Origin: Reyranella sp.
Lineage (GTDB): Bacteria; Pseudomonadota; Alphaproteobacteria; Reyranellales; Reyranellaceae
Direction of reading: 5' to 3'
DNA: 64,000 nucleotides
Assembly (NCBI RefSeq): GCF_004297405.1
Contig: NZ_SCVC01000036.1
Coordinates: forward strand, 62,001 to 126,000
Shown: positions 24,853 through 33,714 of the stretch, piece after piece
How positions within the stretch are numbered: position 1 is the first letter of the stretch
Layout of the letters: the number at the start of each line of letters is the position of its first letter
Notes under the pieces: generated by a model
Database searches by the model: none
Told to the model about the DNA's origin: nothing
Seen by the model: only the letters and a program-made list of their open reading frames with translations
Program-made: the position numbers and the translations under genes

Positions 24853-26694
24853 TTGCTCCGCCGCCGCTTGGAGTTCCTGTTGAAGCCGACCGACATCGCC
24901 AATCCCGACTACTTCCATAAAGTAGTCGACTGCCAGTGGGCCTGCCCCGCACATACGCCTGTCCCCGAGTACATCAGATTGATCGCGCACGGACGCTACT
25001 CCGACGCGTACATGATCAACTGGAAATCCAATGTCTTCCCGGGGATCCTCGGCCGCACGTGCGACCGCCCCTGCGAGCCCGCGTGCCGGCGCAGCCGCGT
25101 CGAAGACGAGACCCTCGTGAAGGGCAAGAAAGAGCCGGTCGCGATTTGCCGCCTGAAGCGCGTCGCCGCCGACTACAAGGACGACGACGGCATCAAGGCC
25201 AGCATGCCCAAGGCACCGGCCAAGAACGGCAAGCGCATCGCCTGCATCGGCGGCGGCCCCGCTTCCCTCACCGTCGCGCGCGACCTCGCTGTGCTGGGCT
25301 ACGAGATCGTGATCTACGATCAGGATCCCAAGCTCGGCGGCTTCATCCGCACGCAGATCCCGCACTTCCGTTTGCCGGAGTCTGTGATCGACGAGGAAGT
25401 TGCCTACATCACCGACATCGGCAACATCGAGTTCCGCCACCAGCGCGTCGACTCGATGAAGAAGATCCTCGGCGAAGGCTATGACGCTGTGTTCGTCGGC
25501 TCCGGCGCCCCGCGCGGCCGCGACCTCGATGTGCCGGGCCGCAAGGAAGCTGCCGCCAACATCCATATCGGCCTCGACTGGCTGTCGTCAGTCTCTTTCG
25601 GCCACATCAGCAAGGTCGGCAAGCGCGTGATCGTGCTGGGTGGCGGCAACACTGCGATGGACTGCTGCCGCACCGCGCGCCGTTTGGGCGGTGAAGACGT
25701 CAAGGTGATAGTCCGCTCCGGCTTCGAGGAAATGAAGGCCTCGCCGTGGGAGAAGGAAGACGCGATGGGCGAGGACATCCCCATCCTGAACATGCTGGTG
25801 CCGAAGGAAGTCCGGCACGAGGGCGGCAAGATCAAGGGCGTCCTGTTCGAGAAGGTGAAGGCAGAGTACGACGCCAAGGGCCGCCGCTCGCTGGTTCCTT
25901 CGGGCGACCCCGACGAATTCTACGAATGCGACGACGTCCTGGTGGCGATCGGCCAGGAGAACGCCTTCCCGTGGATCGAGAAGGACGCCGGCATCGAGTT
26001 CGACAAGTGGGGCCTGCCGCAGCTCGGCGAAACGACGCTGCAGAGCACCAACAAGACCGTCTTCTTCGGCGGCGATGCCGCCTTTGGCCCGAAGAACATC
26101 ATCTGGGCGGCCGCCCACGGCCATGACGCGGCGATCTCGATCCACAAGTTCCTGCAAGGCGAGAATGTCGAGGAACGGCCCGCACCGGGCGTCAACATCG
26201 TCAGCCAGAAGATGGGCATCCACGAGTGGAGCTACGACAACGCGCCCACCATCGACCACCGCCTCAAGGTCCCGCATCGCGCCAAGCAGGAAGCGCTGAA
26301 GGACATCATGGCCGAGGTCGAGCTCGGCTTCGATCCGCAGCTCGCCTTCAAGGAAGCCCAGCGCTGCCTGAACTGCGACGTGCAGACCGTGTTCACCGGC
26401 AATCTCTGCATCGAGTGCGACGCCTGCGTCGACATCTGCCCGATGGACTGCATCACCTTCACCGAGAACGGTGAGGAGAAGGATCTGCGCACCCGGCTCA
26501 ACGCGCCGGCGATCAATCCGACGCAAGACCTCTACATCGGCAACGACCTCAAGACCGGCCGCGCGATGGTCAAGGACGAAGATGTCTGCCTGCACTGCGG
26601 GCTGTGCGCCGAGCGCTGCCCGACCGGCGCCTGGGATATGCGCAAGTATTACGTGGAAATGACTCACGCGGAGCACGCATGCCGCAAGCAATAA
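24853..26694 (+). CDS. GltD-like FAD/NAD(P) oxidoreductase fused to a 2x[4Fe-4S] ferredoxin domain
   Basis: A 613-residue electron-transfer protein. Residues 25-80 carry the GltD-type Fe-S motifs (CQWACP, then CDRPCEPAC). Residues 128-450 hold two nucleotide folds: FAD at CIGGGPASLTVARDL and NAD(P) at VLGGGNTAMDCCRTARR, with VFFGGDAAFGP closing the FAD domain. Residues 505-595 form a ferredoxin-like domain with two CxxCxxCxxxCP clusters (CIECDACVDICP and CLHCGLCAERCP). It probably moves electrons between NAD(P)H and the following 2-oxoacid oxidoreductase, with which it overlaps by 16 nt. The start is uncertain: the frame has no ATG or GTG after the upstream stop at 24829, and TTG at 24853 lacks a Shine-Dalgarno. 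Confidence 0.85.
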   Translation: MLRRRLEFLLKPTDIANPDYFHKVVDCQWACPAHTPVPEYIRLIAHGRYSDAYMINWKSNVFPGILGRTCDRPCEPACRRSRVEDETLVKGKKEPVAICRLKRVAADYKDDDGIKASMPKAPAKNGKRIACIGGGPASLTVARDLAVLGYEIVIYDQDPKLGGFIRTQIPHFRLPESVIDEEVAYITDIGNIEFRHQRVDSMKKILGEGYDAVFVGSGAPRGRDLDVPGRKEAAANIHIGLDWLSSVSFGHISKVGKRVIVLGGGNTAMDCCRTARRLGGEDVKVIVRSGFEEMKASPWEKEDAMGEDIPILNMLVPKEVRHEGGKIKGVLFEKVKAEYDAKGRRSLVPSGDPDEFYECDDVLVAIGQENAFPWIEKDAGIEFDKWGLPQLGETTLQSTNKTVFFGGDAAFGPKNIIWAAAHGHDAAISIHKFLQGENVEERPAPGVNIVSQKMGIHEWSYDNAPTIDHRLKVPHRAKQEALKDIMAEVELGFDPQLAFKEAQRCLNCDVQTVFTGNLCIECDACVDICPMDCITFTENGEEKDLRTRLNAPAINPTQDLYIGNDLKTGRAMVKDEDVCLHCGLCAERCPTGAWDMRKYYVEMTHAEHACRKQ

Positions 26695-28523
26695 CTGCCG
26701 TTAACGACTTCGTCGTTAAGTTCGCGAACGTCAACGGTTCCGGATCAGCGAGCGCCAACGAGCTGTTCGCCCGCTCGATCCTGCGCATGGGCGTGCCCGT
26801 CAGCCCGCGCAACATCTTCCCCTCGAACATCCAGGGCCTGCCGACCTGGTACGAGGTGCGTGTCACCGAGAAGGGCTATCTCGGCCGGCGCGGCGGTGTC
26901 GACATGATGGTCGCCATGAATCCGCAGACCTGGGCCGAAGACGTGAAGGAGATCGAGCCCGGCGGCTATCTCTTCTACGATTCGACCAAGCCCATGCCGT
27001 CGTCGATGTTCCGCGAGGACATCAACGTGATCGGCGTGCCGCTGACGGCGATCACCAACGCCACCTACTCCGACGCCCGCCAGCGCCAGCTCTTCAAGAA
27101 CATCATCTATGTCGGCGCGCTCTCCGTGCTGCTCGACATCGACGAGAAGGAGATCCAGCGGCTGTTCGGCGAGCAGTTCAAGGGCAAGGAAAAGCTCATC
27201 GACTCGAACGTCAAGGCAATGAACCTTGGCCGGGACTGGGTGAAGCAGCATGTCGATCCCGACCTTGTGAAGCTCAAGGTCCGCAAGGCCGATAATGTCG
27301 GCGACCGCATCTTCGTCGAGGGCAACAGTGCGGCCGCGCTCGGCGCCGTCTATGGCGGGGCCACGGTCTGCGCCTGGTACCCCATCACCCCGTCCTCCTC
27401 GCTCGCCGAGGCCTTCCAGGCTCACTGCAAGAAGTTCCGCCACGACAAGGAGACCGGCAAGGCCAAGTACGCCATCGTGCAAGCCGAGGACGAACTGGCC
27501 TCGATCGGCATGGTGATCGGCGCGGGCTGGAACGGCTCGCGTGCCTTCACCGCGACGTCCGGCCCCGGCATCTCGCTGATGACCGAGTTCATCGGCCTCG
27601 CCTACTTCGCCGAAGTACCGGCGGTGATCGTCAATGTGCAGCGCGGTGGCCCCTCTACGGGCATGCCAACGCGCACGCAGCAGTCGGACCTGCTCTCCTG
27701 CGCCTATGCCTCCAACGGTGACACCAAGCACGTGCTGCTGTTCCCCGAGGACCCGCGCGAGTGCTTCGAATTCACGGCCGACGCCCTCGATCTCGCCGAC
27801 CGCCTGCAGACGCCGATATTCGTCATGACCGACCTCGATATCGGCATGAACCATCGCCTCTGCAAGCCGTTCGCCTGGGATGAGAACCGCGTGCTCGACC
27901 GCGGCAAGGTCATGACCGCGGCCGACCTCGACGCCGGCAAGACCTTCGGCCGCTATCTCGACGTCGACGGCGACGGGATCCCGTTCCGGACCTACCCCGG
28001 CACGCATCCGACCAAAGGCTCCTACTTCACGCGCGGCACCACGAAGGACGAGTTCGCGCGCTACAGCGAGGAAGGCCCCGTCTACATCCGCAACATGGAG
28101 CGGCTGCAGAAGAAGTTCCATACGGCAGCCAAGATCGCGCCGCAGCCGCTGCGCTACTCTTCGCCGAAGCCGACGCGCTACGGCGTGATCTACTTCGGCT
28201 CGACCAGCCCGGCCATGACCGAGGCGCTCGATCATCTCGAGGCCGAGGGTAACCACGTCAACGCCTTGCGTGTGCGCGCCTACCCCTTCGCCCAGTCGGT
28301 CGAGGAGTTCATCCACGAGCACGAGAAGGTGTTCGTCGTCGAGCAGAACCGCGACGGCCAGCTCCGCACCATGCTGATGAGCGAATTCACGCTCGACGCA
28401 CGCAAGCTGGTTCCCGTCCTGCACTATGACGGCACACCGATCACCGCCCGCTTCATCGCGACCGACATCGCCAAGAAGCTCAGTCAGTTCAAGGTAGTTT
28501 CGTTCGAAAAGGCGGCGTCATGA
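26679..28523 (+). CDS. 2-oxoacid:acceptor oxidoreductase, fused gamma-alpha subunit
   Basis: A 614-residue subunit. Residues 1-195 form the gamma domain (VKFANVNGSGSASANELFARSI, then GYLGRRGGVDMMVA), which binds CoA or the acceptor in OFOR enzymes. From residue 225 comes the alpha domain with the pyrimidine-binding motif WYPITPSSSLAEAF and the ATSGPGISLMTEFIGLAYFAEVP segment; the C-terminal transketolase-like part ends ARFIATDIAKKL. Gamma-alpha fusion is usual for KorA-type enzymes. With the beta subunit it would carry out thiamine-dependent oxidative decarboxylation of a 2-oxoacid; the substrate is not readable. The stop overlaps the beta start (ATGA). Confidence 0.88.
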   Translation: MPQAITAVNDFVVKFANVNGSGSASANELFARSILRMGVPVSPRNIFPSNIQGLPTWYEVRVTEKGYLGRRGGVDMMVAMNPQTWAEDVKEIEPGGYLFYDSTKPMPSSMFREDINVIGVPLTAITNATYSDARQRQLFKNIIYVGALSVLLDIDEKEIQRLFGEQFKGKEKLIDSNVKAMNLGRDWVKQHVDPDLVKLKVRKADNVGDRIFVEGNSAAALGAVYGGATVCAWYPITPSSSLAEAFQAHCKKFRHDKETGKAKYAIVQAEDELASIGMVIGAGWNGSRAFTATSGPGISLMTEFIGLAYFAEVPAVIVNVQRGGPSTGMPTRTQQSDLLSCAYASNGDTKHVLLFPEDPRECFEFTADALDLADRLQTPIFVMTDLDIGMNHRLCKPFAWDENRVLDRGKVMTAADLDAGKTFGRYLDVDGDGIPFRTYPGTHPTKGSYFTRGTTKDEFARYSEEGPVYIRNMERLQKKFHTAAKIAPQPLRYSSPKPTRYGVIYFGSTSPAMTEALDHLEAEGNHVNALRVRAYPFAQSVEEFIHEHEKVFVVEQNRDGQLRTMLMSEFTLDARKLVPVLHYDGTPITARFIATDIAKKLSQFKVVSFEKAAS

Positions 28524-29575
28524 CCTACATCGCCAAGCCCCGGCTGCATCATCCCTCGCTGGTCAAGAACAAGGCCGGCTATACGCGGCGCGACTATGAA
28601 GGCGCCGTCTCGACGCTCTGCGCCGGCTGCGGCCACGACTCGATCAGCGCCGCGATCATCCAGGCCTGCTACGAGCTCGATATCCTGCCGCACCAGGTCG
28701 CCAAGCTCTCCGGCATCGGCTGCTCGTCCAAGGCGCCGACCTACTTCGTGGGCGCCAGCCACGGCTTCAATACCGTGCACGGCCGCATGCCGTCGGTGAT
28801 GACCGGCGCCAACCTCGCCAACCGCGACCTGATCTACATGGGCGTCTCGGGCGACGGCGACTCCGCCTCGATCGGCCTCGGTCAGTTCGCGCACGTCATG
28901 CGCCGTGGCGTGAACATGACCTACATCGTCATGAACAACGGCGTGTACGGCTTGACCAAGGGCCAGTTCTCGGCGACCGCCGACAAGGGCTCGATCAGCA
29001 AGAAGGGCGTCGCCAACTCCGACTCCTCGATCGACATGGTGTCGCTCGCCATCCTGATGGGCGCCACCTTCGTCGGTCGCTCCTTCTCCGGCGACAAGCA
29101 CCAGCTCGTGCCACTGATCAAGGCCGCGATGGCGCACAAGGGTGCCGCCTTCCTCGACGTCATCAGCCCTTGCGTCGCCTTCAACAACCATGCCGGTTCG
29201 ACCAAGAGCTACGACTATGTGCGCGAGCACAACGAAGCGCTGAACCGCGTCGACTTCATCGAGGGCCGCGAGGAGATCACCACCGACTACGAGCCCGGCA
29301 CCGTAACCACGGTGCAGCAGCACGACGGCTCGCTGCTCCGCCTGCGCAAGCTCGGCGAGGACTACGATCCTTCCGACAAGGTCGCCGCCATGAAGCGCGT
29401 CCAGGAAGGCATGCATGCCGGCGAGGTCGTGACCGGCCTGCTCTATGTCGATCCGAGTCCGAAGGACCTGCACGACAACTTGAACACGATCGACGCGCCG
29501 CTGAACACGCTCGAGGCAGCCGAGCTCTGCCCCGGCACTTCGGCGCTCGACCGCATCAACGCCGGCCTGCGCTGA
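28520..29575 (+). CDS. 2-oxoacid:acceptor oxidoreductase, beta (thiamine diphosphate) subunit
   Basis: A 351-residue catalytic subunit. It has the Fe-S Cys pair in TLCAGCGHDSIS, a third Cys in SGIGCSSKAP and a fourth in ISPCVAFNNH, so the proximal [4Fe-4S] cluster is complete. The thiamine-binding motif GVSGDGDSASIGLGQ...MNNGVYGLTKGQ near residues 108-150 is intact. It starts at an ATGA overlap with the alpha gene. Together with the GltD-ferredoxin protein the three genes form a tight unit, so electrons from 2-oxoacid oxidation probably go to that partner rather than to free ferredoxin. Confidence 0.9.
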   Translation: MTYIAKPRLHHPSLVKNKAGYTRRDYEGAVSTLCAGCGHDSISAAIIQACYELDILPHQVAKLSGIGCSSKAPTYFVGASHGFNTVHGRMPSVMTGANLANRDLIYMGVSGDGDSASIGLGQFAHVMRRGVNMTYIVMNNGVYGLTKGQFSATADKGSISKKGVANSDSSIDMVSLAILMGATFVGRSFSGDKHQLVPLIKAAMAHKGAAFLDVISPCVAFNNHAGSTKSYDYVREHNEALNRVDFIEGREEITTDYEPGTVTTVQQHDGSLLRLRKLGEDYDPSDKVAAMKRVQEGMHAGEVVTGLLYVDPSPKDLHDNLNTIDAPLNTLEAAELCPGTSALDRINAGLR

Positions 29576-29609
29576 CGCTCATCACTGCCGTCGCAGTGAG
29601 GGGCCAACA

Positions 29610-29846
29610 ATGGGCCGCCTTCTTCTGGCGATTGCCGCCGCTCTTCTGGGTGCAGTCGTCGGCGCTGGCCTGCTCGCCATGGCGCTCGCCATCATCTTCA
29701 CGGCGATCTGGGGCAGCTTCGAAGGCTCGGCCGCGATGGGCGGCGTCACTGTCGGTCTGCCGCTCGGCGCCATCGCGGGGTTCGTGATCGGCGGCTGGCT
29801 GGTCCTGCACTTCTGGAAGCCAGCGCCCAAGCCGCCTGTCAGTTAG
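29610..29846 (+). CDS. Small hypothetical membrane protein
   Basis: A 78-residue protein with two hydrophobic segments (residues 4-33, LLLAIAAALLGAVVGAGLLA and on; residues 43-67, with Gly-rich GAIAGFVIGGW) and a Pro/Lys-rich tail. Gly spacing suggests close helix packing. It follows the oxidoreductase genes by 34 nt on the same strand and ends overlapping the convergent cupin gene by 4 nt. I do not recognise a family. The clean membrane topology supports a real gene. Confidence 0.6.
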   Translation: MGRLLLAIAAALLGAVVGAGLLAMALAIIFTAIWGSFEGSAAMGGVTVGLPLGAIAGFVIGGWLVLHFWKPAPKPPVS

Positions 29847-30328
29847 AGGTCGACCCGCTCTTCTGCGACGGACTTGCGCTTGTCCATGTTGAAGCGGCCG
29901 GCATAGATCGGCCGCTCGCCGGTCGAGGGACCGGGATACTGCACGATCAGGATTTCGCCGCCGGTGTCGGTATGGAACTCGCCCTCGAAATGCGGATCGG
30001 GGTGATAGAGCATCGTGCCGGGCGGGCAGAGTCGTCCGTCGATCTTGAATTCACCCTTCAGTACGTACCAGACCTGCGCGAAGCCGTGATAGTGCTCGGG
30101 ATGGTACGCGCCGGGCTCAAGCCGCAGGATGCCAGCATTGGGCTCGGTCGGGCTCTCGGGCTTTGGATGGAACAGCATCTTGCCGGTCTCGCCCGGCCAG
30201 CGGATCGTCTCCCACTCGATCTCGTCGAGATGGCGCACCTGGTACGGTTGATGATCGCGGCGCGAGGCCTCGCGGGCGGTGCCCAGTGCGGCATTGGCCT
30301 GGGCTGTGTCGGGAACATGCTTGCTCAT
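29843..30328 (-). CDS. Cupin domain protein
   Basis: A 161-residue single-domain cupin. The metal-binding motif is clear: GAYHPEHYHGFAQVWYVLKGEF (two His, then Glu/Gln position replaced by Gln-Val) and the second motif PGTMLYHPDPHFEGEFHTDTG with His. An N-terminal 45-residue extension (DIEWETIRWPGETGKMLFHP region) resembles cupins of the ChrR or acetylacetone-cleaving kind. It starts 3 nt after the XRE-cupin regulator with AAGGAGG in front, so the two form an operon. The substrate is unknown; a small-molecule dioxygenase or binding protein is likely. Confidence 0.82.
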   Translation of the reverse strand: MSKHVPDTAQANAALGTAREASRRDHQPYQVRHLDEIEWETIRWPGETGKMLFHPKPESPTEPNAGILRLEPGAYHPEHYHGFAQVWYVLKGEFKIDGRLCPPGTMLYHPDPHFEGEFHTDTGGEILIVQYPGPSTGERPIYAGRFNMDKRKSVAEERVDL

Positions 30329-30331
30329 GGC

Positions 30332-30964
30332 TTATGTTTCCTCCTTGGTCGTTGTCGCAGAAAGACGCCACCAGTCCGGCACGTCCGAGGCGTCGGCCGG
30401 GCGGGCCACTGTCATCAGCATCTGCGCCTGGCCACGACCGGCATTCTCGGCGCGATGCGGTTGCTGGGAATCGATCAGGATGCCGTCGCCCGCCTTCAGG
30501 CGGTACTGCGCATCGCCGACATGGAACAGCACCTCCCCCGACAGCACATAGCAATGCTCCTGGCCGGGATGGGAAACCGTGGTCGCCATTCCCTTCGCGC
30601 GCGGGAAGACCAGGTGAAATACTTCCATGCGATCGAGCGGCGCTCCGCCGCCGAGATGGCGCCAGCGATAGCCGGTGGCCGCCACCTCCTGGAGGTCACC
30701 CGCCCCGGCGCGATGCACGGCGACGCGTGTCTTGGCGGGCGCGCCGTCGCTCGGGAACAACTCGTGCAGGCCGAGGCCGAGTGCGTCGGCGAGCTGGATC
30801 AGGTTGGCGATCGAGGCCGCCGCTTGGCCGCGTTCGAGCTTGGAGAGAAAGCCTTCCGATACCCCCGCCTGACGCGCGACCGACGCCAAGGTCAGGCCCG
30901 CGCCGACGCGCGCCGCGCGAAGCCGGCGGCCGATGTCCTGGGTGGTACGGGCGATCTTGTCCAT
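30332..30964 (-). CDS. XRE family regulator with C-terminal cupin domain
   Basis: A 210-residue regulator. Residues 5-65 are an XRE helix-turn-helix (IGRRLRAARVGAGLTLASVARQAGVSEGFLSKLERGQ), and residues 125-195 are a cupin sensor (SHPGQEHCYVLSGEVLFHVG and LIDSQQPHRAENAG). This architecture is shared by PuuR, SutR and MppR-like regulators, which sense small metabolites. The ATG at 30964 is the first start clear of the divergent region. It heads a two-gene unit with the cupin protein and faces the unknown gene at 31060 across 95 nt that holds repeated TTTCCT boxes. Confidence 0.88.
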   Translation of the reverse strand: MDKIARTTQDIGRRLRAARVGAGLTLASVARQAGVSEGFLSKLERGQAAASIANLIQLADALGLGLHELFPSDGAPAKTRVAVHRAGAGDLQEVAATGYRWRHLGGGAPLDRMEVFHLVFPRAKGMATTVSHPGQEHCYVLSGEVLFHVGDAQYRLKAGDGILIDSQQPHRAENAGRGQAQMLMTVARPADASDVPDWWRLSATTTKEET

Positions 30965-30984
30965 GACGGGAGCATGGGCCGGAC

Positions 30985-31042
30985 TTTCCTTACAGGCAAG
31001 TCTTCCTTCTTTTAAGGAAACTGCGTTATCCCAGTCTTTCCT
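30985..31042. promoter_or_regulatory. Candidate XRE-cupin operator: three TTTCCT/AGGAAA boxes
   Basis: TTTCCT occurs at 30985-30990 and 31037-31042, and its complement AGGAAA at 31015-31020. The central part is an inverted repeat, TTCCTT (31003-31008) and AAGGAA (31014-31019) around CTTTT. The boxes fill the 95-nt gap between the divergent regulator and the gene at 31060 and could serve both. Confidence 0.45.
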
Positions 31043-31059
31043 GCGTAAGCTCGCGGCCC

Positions 31060-31986
31060 ATGGACGAGACGACACAAGGCTTTCGACTGGCCGACGGCAC
31101 TCTGGTGCCCTGGGGTACCCGCTTCGACGAGGTCGTGAAGGACTTCGAGCGCACCGGCTATGCCAGCCGCGAGCTTGCCTGCCCCAAGGCTTATGGCTTC
31201 GCCACGCGCTTTCTCGAAGTGACGGCGCCACGGCCGGACCGGCCGATCCTGACCGTCGCCTACGAGCTGGCGGCAACCGGCCAACCACCGAAGGACGTGT
31301 TCGCCCAACTGGTGATCAAGCTCGGTATGCCGGGCAAGATCGACCGCGACGAGCTCTCGCCATACGCCCATTCCCCGGACCACGTCGTGCTCTACGCCAA
31401 CTGGAAGGACAGAGGCCAGCCGATCGGCGCTTCCTTCTATGGCGCGCCGCGGGCGTCTGAATTCGGCGACGGTATCGGCAAACTCTATGTGAGCTGGGGC
31501 AATCTGGAGGCCGCGGCCGCCCCCTGGATGCCGGCTTGGCTCGCCGCAAACGAAGAAGTCGATCGCGCCGCAAAGGCGCCTGGCAAGGTCGAACTCTTTT
31601 CGGTCCAGTACGACACGCGTGTCCACCCGCTCGACGATCCCAAGCGCGGGGTCAATCTCTGCCTGAACTCTCCCGAGATCCTCAACACGCCGAAACCAAT
31701 TGCCGCCCGACTGGACGACAAACGCTTTGCGCTATGGAGCGATCAAGCCGCCACGCGCTGGCACCTTTCGACGTTGAGCGACACCATCGTCCTCGGTGGC
31801 CCTGAGACGTCGAAGGTGAAAGTGGTACAGCTCGAGCCGGCGCGCGGTGGCGGCAGCGCCACCATCGATGTCGGCGCCTGGTGGGCGCGCGACGCCTGGA
31901 AGTCGCGCACCATCGCCGATGCCGTGCGCGCCCTGGAGCGCGTCCCCGGCCTCACCTTCGATCGTTACTCAGGCCACGACGCCTAG
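31060..31986 (+). CDS. Conserved-looking hypothetical protein
   Basis: A 308-residue soluble protein that I do not recognise. There is no signal peptide or membrane segment. It opens MDETTQGFRLADGTLVPWGTRF and contains a phrase LFSVQYDTRVHPLDDPKRGVN, beta-strand-rich with many Trp residues (WGNLEAAAAPWMPAWLAA; VGAWWARDAWKSR). Codon use and GC match the neighbours and there is no competing frame, so it is a real gene. It is divergent from the XRE-cupin regulator, and its last 18 nt overlap the convergent ABC transporter gene. The FxxxxxDFERTGY region near the start resembles an immunity- or SUKH-like layout only loosely. Confidence 0.7.
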   Translation: MDETTQGFRLADGTLVPWGTRFDEVVKDFERTGYASRELACPKAYGFATRFLEVTAPRPDRPILTVAYELAATGQPPKDVFAQLVIKLGMPGKIDRDELSPYAHSPDHVVLYANWKDRGQPIGASFYGAPRASEFGDGIGKLYVSWGNLEAAAAPWMPAWLAANEEVDRAAKAPGKVELFSVQYDTRVHPLDDPKRGVNLCLNSPEILNTPKPIAARLDDKRFALWSDQAATRWHLSTLSDTIVLGGPETSKVKVVQLEPARGGGSATIDVGAWWARDAWKSRTIADAVRALERVPGLTFDRYSGHDA

Positions 31987-33684
31987 ACTGCCGGTCTCAC
32001 CCGGCGCCCGGCGCAGCTCGAGATGCTGCTGGTGCCACTGCTTGAGCGACGGGCGGTGGCCGATCGAGACGATAGTCGTCCCTGACAAGCGCTCTCGGAG
32101 CACGGCATAGACCGCCGCCTCGTTGGCTTCGTCGAGCGACGCCGTGGCTTCGTCGAGGAACAGCCAGTCCGGCTTGAAGACCAGCGCCCGCGCAATCGCC
32201 AGCCGCTGCTGTTCACCGCCCGACAGGACGTTGCTCCAATGCGCCTCCTCGTCGAGTCGCTCCGCGAGATGGCCGAGCCGGGCCGCCTTCAGTGCGTCGA
32301 CGATCTCGCCATCCGTCGCCTTCGATTCGACATCGGGGTACTTCACCGCGTCGCGCAGGGTGGCGATGGGAATGTAAGGCTTCTGCGGCAGGAACAGCAC
32401 GCGCGCGCCTGCCGGTACACGGACCTGGCCCCGCCCGAATGGCCAGATGCCGGCCAATGCTCTGAACAGCGTACTCTTGCCCGAGCCGCTGGTGCCCGAG
32501 ATCAGGGTCGAGGTGCCCTTGGGCAGGACGAGGTTCAGGTCCTGCAACAGCTTCTGGCCATTGGGCAGCGCGAGGTCGAGGCCGGCGGTGGCGACATCGG
32601 CACTTCCCGCTTGCGGCGCCACGGCAATACCCTCGGGTGGCTTGTCGTCGATGGCGGCCTGTAGGCCGCGCAGACGCTCCATCACCGCCCTCAGCTCGGC
32701 GACGTTGGTGTAGTTGTCGATGAAGAACGACAGCGCCGACTGAACCTGGCCGAAGGCCTGCGCGGTCTGCATCACGACGCCGAGCGTGATCGCGCCGGCG
32801 AAGAACTTCGGCGCCGTCACGATATAGGGAAAGATGATCGCGAGCTGGCCGTAACCGATTTGATAGAAAACGAGCTGCAGCTCGGTCACAAGCACGCGCC
32901 AGGTATTGTTGAAGACATCGGTGAATCGGGCATCGAGCACCTCGCTCTCGCGTGGCTCGCCGCGATAGAGGGCAATGCCCTCGGCGTTCTCGCGCACGCG
33001 AATCAGCCCGAAACGGAAGTTCGCCTCGTAGCGCTGCTGCATGAAGTTGAGCGGGATCAAGCGCCTGCCGACAAGATTGGCGAAGAAGGTGCCGAAGAAG
33101 GCATAGATGAGCGCGGCCCAGACCATGTAGCCGGGGATGGTGATGTCGATCCCGATCGGCGCCAGCGACAGCGGCCCCGACAGCATCCAGAGGATGACCA
33201 GAAAGGAAACGAGCGTGGCCACGGCGCTGATGAAGCCCAGCAGCAGGGTCATCGTGTAGAAGCCGAGCAGGCGCAGGTCTTCGGCGATGCGCTGGTCGGG
33301 ATTGTCGACCTTGCGGGCGAGCTCAATACGGTAGTAGCCGCGGCCGTCCAGCCAGTGGCCGAGATAGTGCCGGGTCAGCCACCGCCGCCAGCGCAGCCGC
33401 AGATAGGGGCTTACTAGGCCGCGCGCCACGCCAAAGAAGATGGCGAGGGCCGCGATCCAGCCGAAGCTGATCATCTCGGTCCAGAAAGCCGCTTCGTCCT
33501 TGTTCTGCAGGGAGTCGTAGAAGCGCCGGTTCCACTCGCTGAAGGCCACACTCACCGAGACGCTGGCCAAGGTCAGCCCGACCGCTCCTGCCAGCAGGAT
33601 CAGCGCGATCCAGCGCTCCTCGGAGCGGAAGTACGGAATGGTGAGCCGCCACCAATCTCCGAAGAACGAACCTACGCTTTTCAT
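31969..33684 (-). CDS. ABC-D type transporter with fused permease and ATPase (YddA/BacA-related)
   Basis: A 571-residue half-transporter. Residues 1-340 carry about six membrane helices with the SbmA/BacA-like features FSEWNRRFYDSLQNKDEAAFW and WRRWLTRHYLGHWLDGRGYYRIE. Residues 365-570 form the ATPase: Walker A SGTSGSGKSTLF (near 401), signature NVLSGGEQQRLA (near 489), Walker B DWLFLDEATASLDE and the switch His in IVSIGHRPSLKQWH. This matches ABC-D proteins related to YddA and mycobacterial Rv1819c, which take up vitamin B12 or hydrophilic compounds. It should work as a homodimer. The substrate is not determined. Confidence 0.87.
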   Translation of the reverse strand: MKSVGSFFGDWWRLTIPYFRSEERWIALILLAGAVGLTLASVSVSVAFSEWNRRFYDSLQNKDEAAFWTEMISFGWIAALAIFFGVARGLVSPYLRLRWRRWLTRHYLGHWLDGRGYYRIELARKVDNPDQRIAEDLRLLGFYTMTLLLGFISAVATLVSFLVILWMLSGPLSLAPIGIDITIPGYMVWAALIYAFFGTFFANLVGRRLIPLNFMQQRYEANFRFGLIRVRENAEGIALYRGEPRESEVLDARFTDVFNNTWRVLVTELQLVFYQIGYGQLAIIFPYIVTAPKFFAGAITLGVVMQTAQAFGQVQSALSFFIDNYTNVAELRAVMERLRGLQAAIDDKPPEGIAVAPQAGSADVATAGLDLALPNGQKLLQDLNLVLPKGTSTLISGTSGSGKSTLFRALAGIWPFGRGQVRVPAGARVLFLPQKPYIPIATLRDAVKYPDVESKATDGEIVDALKAARLGHLAERLDEEAHWSNVLSGGEQQRLAIARALVFKPDWLFLDEATASLDEANEAAVYAVLRERLSGTTIVSIGHRPSLKQWHQQHLELRRAPGETGSLGVVA

Positions 33685-33714
33685 GCCGGAATCCTTTCGG
33701 CCGGCACAGTAACC

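Noticed and set aside
26745..28424. A 559-codon open frame on the minus strand opposite the OFOR alpha gene
   Set aside because: It is the antisense shadow of a well-supported gene and its product has no recognisable domain.
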